Assembly: GCA_020650975.1 (NCBI GenBank)
Contig: JAIPMN010032534.1
Coordinates: 1 to 24,131 of the forward strand
Source of the DNA: Apostichopus californicus
Taxonomy: Eukaryota; Echinodermata; Holothuroidea; Aspidochirotida; Stichopodidae
DNA: 24,131 nucleotides
Direction of reading: 5' to 3'
Position 1 is the first letter of the stretch, and the number at the start of each line of letters is the position of its first letter. The notes below the pieces were generated by a model that searched no databases, had not been told where the DNA came from, and saw only the letters and a program-made list of their open reading frames with translations. The position numbers and the translations under genes are program-made. Shown here piece by piece: positions 9,610-19,753 of this stretch.

Positions 9610-10430
9610 GAGGGATCGCCTAGCCCCTTATGTTACTTGTGATACCGTTTTCCTTAGTAAAGTTTGTTTTCTGTGTAAACACATCGCGCGAGTTTCCTTT
9701 GCGAGGTCAAAGTTGAAACGTACTGTACTAGACAGCTCACCGGCAAACTACGTTTGCGATGTTTATGTACACACCTACTGTTTAGTACCATTCTGCTTCG
9801 TGCATTCAATCGTAAGTTTGAAAGGTGTGCCGAAAAATACTGAAACACTTATGAAGCTTTCCATAAGTGATAGCTTTATTTTGACCAACTTGTATAGAAA
9901 GAGATTCTTGATCGCCTTTTATTAATTGTAAGTATTCTGTTTGTTCTTTACCAAGAGATGATGAGTTTTTAGACCCGAACTAGTCGCGATTGAATACGTG
10001 TACGCCTTACGTGTGTTGCTAGGAAAGCCAGTTTGCAGACGACTTTATGCATTTGAACTATCAGTATGTGTAGCGGACTGCTGTGATAGGGTAGTACTAT
10101 CGTGTAGCGTTGTAACGTAAATATTCGATTTTGTGCCGAGTAACTAGAATAATTAAGTACAATTAAGGCTTTCGTGAGTATTCTATAATTGTACCAATCA
10201 TACAGTGCATACTTCAGACCTTTCCTTCCATCTTTGATACAATTCAACTTTTCATAATTTCGATACTAGCCTAACTTACGCAACAGTGGCCTAGTAAGTA
10301 TTAATCGATAACTTGTATTTTGTAATATGGGCCTAAGTTACGCCGAGGCTTATAGTCTTGTAAAGTTCTAACATGTTAGTGGCTAGGCGCTAATTTAGGT
10401 CTACTGCAAAGCTAAACAAAGCTAACATGG
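9610..10430 (+). promoter_or_regulatory. Possible promoter / CpG-enriched stretch upstream of an ATG
   Basis: CpG is visibly denser here than in neighbouring DNA: about 15 CpGs in 9605-9835, including acatcgcgcgag, and about 20 in 9970-10420, against a handful per 500 bp around 12000. A nuclear-receptor-like half site aggtcaaag lies at 9704-9712. Potential splice donors atcgtaagt (about 9810) and attgtaagt (about 9926) lie in it. Together these could mark a transcription start region with non-coding first exons on plus. This is inference from composition only; there is no TATA box or initiator I would rely on. Confidence 0.3.
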
Positions 10431-11140
10431 CAGACTCAGTTCCACAGGTCCCCCATGTTGGAAAGTATCAATTAGTTTGTGAATCAGGAAAAAATGTAGG
10501 CCTACATTCATTGGTTAGGCATACCTAGTCCTAAGGCCAAGGCTACCGTTGCCACACATACACACACAAAAAAGATGTTGCTGGTAACATGTAGTGAAAT
10601 GTAATGAAAATATTGGTTCTGAGCAGGCCAAACCTAATGTTAAGTTAGGCTAGAGGGGAAAAACAACTGATAATAAGCTATACTAGGCCTACAGCTTGTT
10701 AAAACTTAAGTTAAATTTAAGGGATGTTTTAGTCATGATCACTAATTAGCAACATTAATAGTTCCATTGTCTAAAATATTTGTTAACTAGTAAGCTGTAT
10801 TTTTTTTTATAGGCTAATCAGGCTGGAATTACACATGAATTTTAGGAACGTTAGTGAAGGATATACACTTTAGGCCTATTTGCATTGTGATAACTACATG
10901 TATATTTCATCCTGATTTGTTGAGATTTTTAAATAAAAGGTCACAATTTTTTGGAATGTTTATGGAATCCACCCAGTTACTATGTACTTCATACTGATTG
11001 ATGTGAATATTAGCCTTGTGATTTCACTGCCTACTTAAGGTAGGTTTACTAAGCCGTAGGATAACTTATCTGGAAAATCTTATCTGGCCCTACCCATCCT
11101 CTTTAGAAGAGTCTTCATTGAAATCCTAACTAGGCTATGG
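10260..11140. repeat. Cluster of TAGGC/GCCTA words
   Basis: About fourteen TAGGC or GCCTA pentamers occur here, several in the palindromic form TAGGCCTA (near 10497, 10685 and 10874). From base composition I would expect one or two. They are not at a regular spacing, so this is not an ordinary tandem repeat. The words also occur elsewhere in the window, but at much lower density. Confidence 0.6.
10427..10528 (+). CDS. Small ORF with strong start context, hypothetical; possible first coding exon
   Basis: The ATG sits in gctaacATGG, a good Kozak context (A at -3, G at +4), just downstream of the CpG-enriched stretch. The frame reads MADSVPQVPHVGKYQLVCES and continues GKNVGLHSLVRHT before TAG at 10526. 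Thirty-three codons is too short to stand alone. If real, it is more likely the start of a first coding exon whose donor lies within it. The GT sites present (AAAgtatca, AATgtaggc) are weak matches to the donor consensus. The N-terminal MADS- style is common for cytosolic proteins but identifies no family. It could equally be chance. Confidence 0.2.
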   Translation: MADSVPQVPHVGKYQLVCESGKNVGLHSLVRHT

Positions 11141-13226
11141 CACTTGTCTCTTTTTTTAAGGTGCATTAAACAGAACTGTTGACGGACATAATTAGCACAC
11201 AATATTTACAAGATGTATTGAAGCTTTCTTTGAAGTGAAATTGTGCAGGCATTTGACCAAGAACAGGACTTCTGCAGAATTGGCCCAGTAATGTTACTAG
11301 AGAAAAAAAATTCGGCTCCAGGGGTGCTAGTCCCCAAAAAAGATTGTGTCCTGTAAAAAAAGTTTGCATCCCATATTAAACACCAACTGTGTTTATTGTG
11401 TGACCTACTATCCTAGTGTACTTGTAAAGATGCGATAGTATCACTGCTTATACTGTATGAATGTTCAACACAATATATAGAGCAGATGGCCCAGTGCCCT
11501 ACAGTAGCTTCCCTATTTAACAGGGGTGGCCCCTCCCCCATTCCCCTCTTTGCGTCCGCCCTGCCCTTTTAACTAATTTTCACCACCCTCTTTCATCCGC
11601 CCTTGTACTTCCCTACTTGCCAACTCCGTAGTAGCTCCATGCTTTGACTTTGCAGCGATTCCAACTCTTTAAAAATCCCTGTACCTACATATCTCTCACT
11701 AAATTCCAAACAGTTCACTACTGCATATCCCATGTACGTAGGCCTGTTTGAACTTGAGAATTTCAACTACATATGAGCAAATCCTCAAAACCTGACCCAA
11801 TGTTTACCCTGGGCTCTTTGCAGTGTTAGTAAACAACCAGCTCCACGAAAAATTAGAGTAGGCCAATTTAAATAACTTTTGAAGCAATTTCGTTTAAAAA
11901 GATCAAACTTCAAATGCTACTTTTGACAATGCATGAAGTACAGTAGTGTACACACCAAAGTTGCACCAAAACACATTGACTGAAGCACGTGGTCAATGGG
12001 ACCGCAAAAATGAAAGAATGAAGAATGAAACTACTGTGGTATCAATGCACATTTTACATATTTAGTAACTCTCAATATGGAGAGCAAACATGCTTTGAGA
12101 TGGAAAATCCTTTTCAGTATCAGAGATGTGAGCTTCCCACCAAATTTAGAGATTGTCTCAAACTCAAAAAATGATTCATATATTACATGATAGTCTCAAA
12201 CAATGCAAGCACATCTTCACCACATGAGCACTTGTTGTTAAAACCCACCTACTGTATGTGACAACAAGGCCTAACATGATATTTGTGTGCCTATACCACA
12301 AACTTTGCTATCTTTACACATGGGAAAGTAAATGTACATTACAAGTAGTTGCACACTTTGTGTTCATTGAGCTCTACAGATACAAAAATGTCTGCAGACA
12401 ATAGGTAAGGGGCTATTAGCCAATCAAATCATTCGAAATTTGGACAAGCATCATTGACTAGTTTTAGCATGAAAATCTTGGTAATGGAAATTTTGTTAAC
12501 CCTGTACCTTGCGGTTTATTGTTATGATTTTAATGTTTTCAAACAAATTCAATCATAGAAGGGTTGGAAGAAATTTTGTTTTTTTTCAGAAGAAGTTGTG
12601 GTTTTTTGAAAAGAAGAAAGAAAGATGTTTATTCAAAAGTGTATTTTGTGTGTGTATTTACTTGGGGTTGTTCTCTAACAAAAAAGTTTCTATCATCCGC
12701 TGGGACACAAGCAATTTGAAGGTTTTGCATCCTTGGCTAAAACATAGTGTTCCGAACGCAGAATCCTGCTTTCGTAACAATGCTGTTGGCCATACCCAAA
12801 CTTAGTCTCACCCTTTTACCTTTCGAATTGTAGGCAATCAGCACCAGGCATGTTGTAAAACCCTTGGGTTGAGTTTAATTAAGTTATATCCACTTTCACA
12901 ACCTCATCCTAAAAATATTTCACTTCTAAAGCCTAGTGACCTGTGCAGCCATGTTTGTCATATTAGGAAGAAGTATTAGAAACTTATAAACAACAGAAAT
13001 AGACAAGTCTGACTATTATGTGCCGATATTAATCAAGTAGCAACTTAATATAGTTAAAGAAATGACTGCTGAAAAAGCTCTTTAATGCAACCCAGGATAT
13101 TTCAGATGTTTATTGCTTACCCTCACTGTAAATGGCAATGGCCTGAGATTAACTCCTATCTACCTGTTTGATGTTTGGTTTCAGGACATTTTAAAATCAC
13201 TGATCTTTATACAGGACACTACAATA
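11141..13226. other. Non-coding stretch, no gene seen
   Basis: Two kilobases of AT-rich sequence with frames of at most 98 codons (12509-12805), rich in F, K and N and without domain-like features. A small hairpin ggggtgctagtcccc lies near 11318-11332, and a pyrimidine-rich patch (cctcccccattcccctcttt) near 11532-11551. No tandem repeat or transposon terminus was recognised. Confidence 0.5.
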
Positions 13227-13274
13227 TTTAATTGAATATTCAGGAACATTGCACTGTTTAATTGAATATTCAGG
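13227..13274. repeat. 18-bp direct repeat, 30-bp spacing
   Basis: tttaattgaatattcagg occurs at 13227-13244 and again at 13257-13274, identical. The unit itself contains the palindrome-like attgaatatt. It lies just upstream on plus of the hammerhead-like motif and may belong to the same element. Confidence 0.85.
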
Positions 13275-13345
13275 GCTTTATTTACTTTTTTGGTAAACAG
13301 AGATAAAAGTGTAGTTGACATAAAATCTTGTGTAAAAGTAAGTTG

Positions 13346-13384
13346 GCCTGACATTTCGACCCTAGCAGGATCTTCTTCAAAGGC
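13346..13384 (-). ncRNA. Hammerhead-ribozyme-like motif, likely Penelope-like element remnant
   Basis: Read on minus: stem I strand GCCT, core-like TTGAAGA, an extra A, stem II GATCC-TGCTA-GGGTC (five pairs including one G-T), then GAAA, TGTC, and AGGC pairing back to GCCT. This is the order of a type I hammerhead (CUGANGA, stem II, GAAA, minimal stem III ending GUC, stem I). Hammerhead motifs of this style with a minimal stem III are known from terminal repeats of Penelope-like retroelements. Deviations are T for the first core C and the extra A before stem II, so this copy may be inactive or a look-alike. No reverse transcriptase ORF is present. A minus-strand 108-codon frame crosses it and is not considered coding. 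Confidence 0.35.
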
Positions 13385-14208
13385 TAAATGACAAGTAACA
13401 GTAACAGAAGGGACAAAAACACGCACAGAATGCAGACAGGTTAATGAGCAGGGTGAACAGCACATAGAGATAGATATAAGGGGATTAGTAGACAAAAATG
13501 TAGACATAAAATCTTTTCAAAGTATGCAGCAGATGGCAGCATTGAGCAATCTATTAAGTTGATCATTTATTAACTTAATATAGATTTAGTTAGTTACATT
13601 ATCAATGAAAAGTTAAATAAATTATTGACTTGACCTTCATACTTTATTTCATTTCATATGATTCCATGCTAAATCCCCATAGTGATGTCATTTACAATTT
13701 TCATTAGTCAAACAATGAATTGAAAGTGTAAAAGATTTTGACACATGCCTGAAGTACAGTACAGTATTCTCTCCTTTGTTTTGTGATTAACATTACAGTA
13801 GGTCCTATGAAAAGGAAGTAGGGAAGGAAATATTACATTGTTTAATATTTGGCTTCAAATAATCCAGAGAACATAACCATAATTTATTTCTACAATCGGT
13901 AAGGCTGCATGGGTAACTGGTCTTGTAATAAAAAGATGACCTTTTTTTTTTCCTTCAGTCAAAACCGTGCAGACTTAACACTCAAAATAATTCTGGCTAT
14001 CCGTATGCAGGTTTATTAAAAGGAAAACAAGTTTCATTGTATTTCAAATTCTGAATTTCCACAGTTTCTCTGGTATCATGTGCCATGAGTTGCATACTAG
14101 TGAACCTACATCTATTGTATTGTATTTACCTGATGTATGTAGACCTGCCTACAATACTCTGATAGGATGTATGCCTTGGATTTGTGTTATAGTAAGGTCA
14201 CATATATA
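13385..14208. other. Non-coding stretch, no gene seen
   Basis: AT-rich. Its first 130 bp may be the rest of the retroelement fragment, since they are purine-rich and compositionally unlike what follows, but I could not match them to anything in the window. A gtacagtacagta word lies near 13755. No gene was recognised. Confidence 0.45.
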
Positions 14209-14216
14209 CAGTATAA
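14209..14216. repeat. Left target-site duplication of hAT-like copy 2
   Basis: cagtataa immediately precedes TAGGG. Its partner at 15869-15876 is cagtatat. Eight bases is the hAT duplication length. Confidence 0.75.
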
Positions 14217-15868
14217 TAGGGTTGGGCGATATATCGAAAATTATTATTATCGCGATAATTTTTTTTCAAGACGATATTTTTTGAGGATTGAACAAATGAC
14301 GATAATTTCTTGTGAAAGAAATTTGAAATAAATGTGGGAAAAAAATGTGATTATCCTTTCTCCATTTTATGTGTAAAGTTATTCTAGCATTCCATGGTTA
14401 AGAAAGTTGAAGAAATACAGTTTATCAACTTCATTTACTGACTTTTGAACTTCGTAAAAAACCCGTCCTTTACAACATTGACTGTATAGAGAACAAAACT
14501 CTGAAAATCAGTAGAGAAGTTACCAATTGTGTACGAAAAGTAAGTTGGTACACCTTTCAAATTTTACGAAAGATCGAGCAAAATACTTTCGAAAAATTCA
14601 CGCGAAACTGATATATTGTGCTAAATGCAACTAATGTCATGTAAACAAGGCTCTAGTACACCCATTTATGAATAAACCATAAGACCACATCTGGTGTTAA
14701 GCGAGGGGAAAAGAAATTTCCCCCCAAAAAGGAAAAATTAATATCCTACCATAGTTAAGTGTATTGTAAATAGCCTAACCACTTCGTCGGTTACGGATCT
14801 CACGTAACAACAAAAACACAACTAATTGTATTTTGCGAAGTTGACGATTTCTCAAAGGACATGGAAACAATATTTAGCATTTAGTTAATCATGCCAAGTG
14901 GCCTAAAACATGGGATTACAAGGTTTACTTTCATAAAGATGGCCATACTGTAGCTATTGGGGCCTTGATATCGTGCTATGTCTGTATGGTATAGACTGTG
15001 CCTCGTGTATCATGGGGAATAGATTGTGTTGTTCATGCGGAGGAGTCGGTTGGCTTGAGGTGTTTTTTACTTACGGGGATATTTACCTACTTTTCTTGAA
15101 CGTTTAAGATAATATTTCGCATAACTTTACCGATCCTTTACTGACTGACCTAATTAATTCTAGAGTGGAGCCAAAATAGTTTACTCCATGAAAAGTTTTT
15201 TGAAACGTGCCAAAAATGTTAACAAACAGGTGTTAGACAGGGGGGGGGGGTTGTTTGGCAAGGTACCTGGGAAAATTCGCAGCACATGTAGCCTACCGTG
15301 ATATTTAAGTAGGGTTAAACACTGCAGTTGTAAACTGATGTACGTATAGTGCACGCTGTTCATTGTTAGGCAGTCTAGAAACGGGGCTTTGCCGAACGTA
15401 GTTTGTTTCATAATATCGCCAGTTTTCTAAGTTAAGCTTTTTAAAGTTTGTAAGACAGATTAAATCTCTTTTCATTTTATCACATAATATAGCTACTCTA
15501 ACTTGTCATTTTAAAATTTTCATCAGTTCGTGACAATTTAAATTCAAAAAGTTGTCAGTAATTTGAATCCTCAACTGCGAATTTTTTATCGCCAGACACG
15601 CAAAAATACTAAATTTTTCCGGGGGCCTTCGCCCCTGTACCCCCACAAGGGGTTCCATCCCTTGACCCCACCGGACCCCACGCCATTATGCTCGCACGCA
15701 ACGCGTGCTCGGTGTGTTCGCTGCGCGAAAACACCGGTGGGAAACCGGCAGTTGTTTTAAGTGTGTTCGCGAACACACTAAAAACAACAAGGGAAAAATT
15801 ATCGAAATATCGCGATAATTTTTGAACTATTTATCGTGACGTTAAAAAGCGAATATCGCCCAACCCTA
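14217..15868 (-). mobile_element. Non-autonomous hAT-like DNA transposon, copy 2 (1652 bp), inverted relative to copy 1
   Basis: It begins TAGGGTTGGGCGATATATCG and ends GAATATCGCCCAACCCTA, so on plus it is the reverse complement of the element at 4598-6302. It is flanked by cagtataa (14209-14216) and cagtatat (15869-15876), a 7/8 match at the 8-bp duplication length of hAT insertions. It is about 50 bp shorter than copy 1. One difference is a ~22-bp segment with two gggccc motifs, present only in copy 1 (near 4792-4816). No transposase frame exists. A homopolymer of 11 G at 15240-15250 is 6 long in copy 1. Confidence 0.92.
15751..15788. repeat. 38-bp palindrome in hAT-like copy 2
   Basis: Counterpart of 4677-4714. 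The core gtgtgttcgcgaacacac is perfectly palindromic, and the outer arms have one mismatch (ttaag against ttaaa-type). Confidence 0.9.
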
Positions 15869-15876
15869 CAGTATAT
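15869..15876. repeat. Right target-site duplication of hAT-like copy 2
   Basis: cagtatat directly follows CCCTA, matching the left flank at 7 of 8 positions. Confidence 0.75.
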
Positions 15877-16248
15877 GTTGGCATTTCTTGGATGATATCT
15901 CTATAAATGTATAAGCTACAGGGCAAATTAGTCAGGAGTTTTCTGGTTGTCCCTCTGACAAACTGGCCTTAAAGTACGGTTCGTTGTCCAAACAGTGATG
16001 ATTATTGTCCCCAAAAATCGAAGCAAAATAGTAAAGACTTTTATGTACACTGTAAGAGAGATATATGTGTGTAGGTGTGGTTCACAATAGAACACCAATT
16101 TTGGGGGTGATACCAATTTATGGTTTAACTGTTTGGAGATATTTAGTTACACTGCCATTTGAATTTGACTTAAACCACTCGTCTTCCATCAGACATCCTA
16201 CAAAACTGATTTCGTCGTTTCGGATTTGAATTTGGTCGCCATTTAAAT

Positions 16249-16285
16249 GACACTACTGACACTACTGACACTGACACTACTGACA
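16249..16285. repeat. Short GACACTACT microsatellite
   Basis: gacactact is repeated with one shortened unit (gacact missing act): four units over 37 bp, ending gacatt. Confidence 0.9.
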
Positions 16286-16596
16286 TTTTCTGATCACTGT
16301 GTTGACTTTCATACTGTACAGTATTTAATGCTTATTTAACTCCTTGATGTTACAGCAGGGACCTCAGGATATTAAACTGTACAATCTCAGCAACTACATG
16401 TAAAATACACGTCAAGTCGCTCTGCTTCAGTCAGCTTATAAACAATGGAATTCCAAATACTTTAGTCTTGAGTACCAAGTACACACTATCCTTTCTGCAT
16501 TATAATATGACAAATTGTATACTTGGAAGCTTATTGAATAGATTGCTATTGTTAATTCAAAGCCTCAGCAACAATGTAAACGTTCAAAAATTTTGT

Positions 16597-16616
16597 GAAT
16601 TCAAACGTTTGAATTC
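16597..16616. repeat. Perfect 20-bp palindrome
   Basis: gaattcaaacgtttgaattc is identical to its reverse complement. It includes two gaattc sites and an aacgtt core and does not extend further (T left, G right). It could be a dimeric transcription factor site or chance; no nearby gene supports a role. Confidence 0.95.
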
Positions 16617-16764
16617 GCAGAATTTATGAGTGTATGGACCTTTTTTATTGCACTGATTGTATAGAGGGTGTGATCGCAGGGGAAAGTTTGTCCAGCATCG
16701 CATCACAAAATGCTATGCAAAATGGCTTATTTTCTTGACCTGTACACATGTGTAAAGATGTTTA

Positions 16765-16772
16765 CATGTATG
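16765..16772. repeat. Left target-site duplication of the MITE
   Basis: catgtatg, identical to 17156-17163. Confidence 0.95.
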
Positions 16773-17155
16773 CAGTGGCGGAGCGTCCATACAGTCAGGG
16801 GGGGCATTGGCCCCCCCTGACGGACTCAAATGGACTCCTGGCGCCCTTTTCAGCTTTTCACCACTTTTTACTTATTCGCGATTATTGACTTTTTTATTGT
16901 GCTCTCATCTACCTATTGACATTTGTCACATTTTGTTGGTGTAATTTGGCGATGACACCTATTTATTCTTTGTTTATCTGCAAATTAGCAAGGCCCGGAA
17001 AGGGTCATTTCCGGCGATCTAGGGAGTATCTTTACTCAAAAAATTTCTGTACGCTCCGCGCCAACCTGTGGTGGCGCTCCGCTTAGATAGTGTCTAAAGC
17101 GCCCCTACAGACCATTCTCGCCCCCCCCTGACCAATACCCCTAGCTCCGCCACTG
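16773..17155. mobile_element. 383-bp hAT-like MITE with perfect 8-bp target duplication
   Basis: The left end is CAGTGGCGGAGC and the right end GCTCCGCCACTG, a 12-bp perfect terminal inverted repeat. The second subterminal block (gtcaggggggg) is also shared in inverted form. Both flanks read catgtatg (16765-16772 and 17156-17163). Ends starting CAGTGGCGGA with 8-bp duplications are typical of hAT-derived MITEs. It has no ORF and is GC-rich near the ends and AT-rich in the middle (16862-16985). The 5' end contains its own hairpin, gtcagggggggc/gccccccctgac, at 16794-16821. Confidence 0.95.
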
Positions 17156-17163
17156 CATGTATG
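17156..17163. repeat. Right target-site duplication of the MITE
   Basis: catgtatg, identical to 16765-16772. The exact match suggests a fairly recent insertion. Confidence 0.95.
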
Positions 17164-18960
17164 TACAATACAGCAGTATTTGAACATAACAACTAGGTAG
17201 TATTTTATAAGAGACTGAAGTTCATAGCCTTCAAATCTGCTATGCAAGAACAAAACATATTCAATAAATTAGCCTATGCGATGGATTCTGAAGTTGAATT
17301 TCGCCGGGTAATTTGAAATAGGAACTTCAAATCACATGACAGTGATAGTCGGTCTCCATTTCCTGGATTTCTTTCTGAATTTTGTCCCCTTCATTACAGT
17401 GTAGATCTCAAGTATTTAAGTCAACAGGGTACATGCATATTAAGTGTCAATACGTTTACTAGTGTCTGAACCATTTCCTTTTGTTTAAAGGATGGACGGC
17501 ACAAAATAAATTGTGGTACGTTGTAGGCCGTTGAAAGCTACTGCTATCATTCCAGGTAGGACTTCTATAACACTTGACCATTTTTGTTTGCAAATTGACC
17601 CTTTAAACGGTTTATCATGAAAAGTGATTAGGCTATATATATATTGTATAATCCTAAGACCATTAGGTCAGTGCCACAGATGCAACACAAAAATTCAATG
17701 GGCAAACAAATTTTTTATCACAGTGTGGCTTTAGATAACGTGTTTACGACTCGGGTGTTACAAATTTGTCAAGGACAAATTGTGTTTAAAGTCGTGCTGG
17801 GGGGGGGGGGGGTTGGTGGGGGTTATGTTTACCATTACTCCAATTTTTCAATTTTCTTGGATTATAACTTATCAGGACTAAAATTCTGCCAAAGTCATCC
17901 TTTGTCAAAAGCAATTGCCACTTTTAATCTAGTAGGACTTCCTACAGTAGATAACGATGATATCATGCATGGTAAAGCTTTCATCTTCACAAGCAGGAAA
18001 CTTTACAGGTTTTGTAGAAATTGAAACTAAGGAATAACCAGTTTTGTTATTTGCCATTTGTTATTTGCCAATGTTACACATTGATGATGTCAATTTTTTT
18101 TTTATATCTCTGTTATCATGATGTATTGCTGTCAAATAATATGAAAGTGAAAGCAAAGAACTACTTTTAGAAGAAAAAAAATGCAGTATAATTTTATCTA
18201 AGTGTTTAGTGCTTTCAAACTGTATGATGAACAGCTTTGTTTCTTCTGCAATGAAATCGCTAAACGTGTGTCGAATATTGATCAAAATCACAACTTTTAT
18301 CATTCCCTGACAAAAGTCTCTTGCCATAGCTGAAAGCAATAAACAAGCACCTCAAAACCTTGGCCAGATTCGAAATTTGATAGCAGTATTGATGGAACCC
18401 CTCAAAATTCCCTGTATCTCATTTGCTCGGTTTAGCAGCCTGCCAGTGGGCAGATCTGCTGGACATTAAACTGTGGAGTGCATACCTGGGTAAAGTGGAG
18501 GAATTACATGTGTTATCATGCAGTGATTTCAGTCCAGGAGCTGCTGATTATTGATAAAAGAGCAAGCAACTACAAGTTTCAACTACATTCAGCTCTTTAT
18601 GGCAATTTGAGAGGTTGTTGTCAACAGAGTTTTATGCTGAGGTTTTGCTTAAAGTAACCTAGCTTTATATCATTAATAAACTGACATGTACCGTATCTCA
18701 CCTGAGCCCATCATGCTTGTGCACCTCCTCAGTTCATTTTCTGTGTGTATGTTTAAGTCTTTTTCTGCCAACAAGTTTATGTGAAAATAATGTAACTAAA
18801 CTGTATAAATTATTAATTGGTTAATAATTTTAATAGCTTAGGACCCAGTGCTTTATATATGTATAAGTTTGTTAGGCCAAAGTCCATTTGGTGTGAAAAT
18901 GTTGCAGAACTTGGCTAAGTATACTGTACATAGCTGAATGATAGATGTTTAGAAAGTTGC
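17164..18960. other. Non-coding stretch with a G-rich tract
   Basis: The longest frame in the window outside repeats with a plus orientation (17644-18024, 126 codons, starting at a non-ATG codon) runs through a 14-G homopolymer at 17799-17812 that is read as glycines, which argues against coding. A short direct repeat ttatttgcca lies near 18048-18070. A small hairpin ctgccagtgggcag lies near 18440-18453. No gene was recognised. Confidence 0.5.
17799..17822 (+). other. G-rich tract, 14-G homopolymer plus GG and GGGGG
   Basis: Long G run followed by ttggtggggg. It could form a quadruplex on plus and is likely length-polymorphic. Confidence 0.65.
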
Positions 18961-19095
18961 CCCTTGAATTTAAAAGTAATTTTAAATTATAAATTTTAAT
19001 AATTAAAAATTTTTTTTTTTTTTAATTAAATTAAATTTTAAATTAAATTAAACCAAAAAAATTCAATTTAAAAGTAAGAATTTAAAAAGATTTGT
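18961..19095. repeat. AT-only low-complexity block
   Basis: Nearly pure A/T with many overlapping ttaaatt/aatttaa words and a poly-T run near 19009-19022. Many local inverted repeats follow from the composition. It could act as a scaffold-attachment-like or easily unwound element, but that is speculation. Confidence 0.85.
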
Positions 19096-19609
19096 AATTT
19101 AATTGTTATGATAAAATATTGTCATGACCCATAGAGGTGTGAGAATTCAACTCCAAGAAGATAAACTGTCATTGAATCCTAGAAGATATATCACTGTCAT
19201 TGTATGATAGCTATGATAGGTGAATATTTCTTTAATTTGCAATATCTCATTTCGAAAGAAGGTACCTTTTTTCCGCCTCTCCTTCCCGTCGCCTCCTGAT
19301 CTACTGAAGTCTTAATCCTACCGATTCGCAAGTGATCCAGACACTTTTTCTTTTGTGTTCGGTTATATTTGTGCTTGATACCCATGTCACATGTACTAAT
19401 AATCAGCTGTCTGGTAATAACAAGCCTCATTTATCCTTTACAAAGTCATCATTTAATTAATCCCTACCAGTTCATCTGTGATTAAACGTTCAACGTTAAC
19501 TTTCAAGTTAAATTGTCTGCTTGTGAACCATATTAAAGAAAGAAAAAAAAAGAAGTAATTAGCAATAATCAGCTTCCCCAATGCTTTTACATCCCTACCC
19601 CAACCCTTT
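19096..19609. other. Non-coding stretch, no gene seen
   Basis: A 77-codon minus frame (19197-19430) crosses a locally less AT-rich patch (19262-19345) but has no recognisable domain and no clear splice sites. I leave it uncalled. Confidence 0.45.
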
Positions 19610-19753
19610 CTGAACCCCCACCCTTTTATTTCCCCTTCCTTTACCAGTTTATAATGTTCATCTTGAATTTAACTTATCCGGCTGAACCCCCACCCTTTTA
19701 TTTTCCCTTCCTTTACCAGTTTATAATGTTCATCTTGAATTTAACTTATCCGG
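19610..19753. repeat. 72-bp tandem duplication, one base difference
   Basis: Units 19610-19681 and 19682-19753, beginning ctgaacccccaccctttt and ending taacttatccgg, differ at a single position in the T/C run (tttcccc against ttttccc). This is a very recent duplication or an artefact of assembly. Confidence 0.96.

Larger units (their letters stand above)
15877..16764. other. Non-coding stretch with small repeats
   Basis: Apart from the GACACTACT microsatellite, the 14-bp palindrome atactgtacagtat (16311-16324) and the 20-bp palindrome listed separately, nothing gene-like is visible. Confidence 0.5.

Noticed and set aside
9969-10247. 92-codon minus-strand frame in the CpG-enriched stretch
   Set aside because: No recognisable motif. 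It ends and begins without splice or start context, and the CpG pattern is better explained as regulatory sequence.
12509-12805. 98-codon plus-strand frame
   Set aside because: Composition (F, K, N, V) is what AT-rich non-coding DNA gives. No motif, no conserved-looking segment.
13181-13507. 108-codon minus-strand frame
   Set aside because: Its middle (EEDPARVEMSGQ) is the translation of the hammerhead-like retroelement motif, so it is repeat-derived and not a gene.
17644-18024. 126-codon plus-strand frame
   Set aside because: It lacks an ATG at its start, runs through a 14-G homopolymer, and shows no domain or splice evidence.
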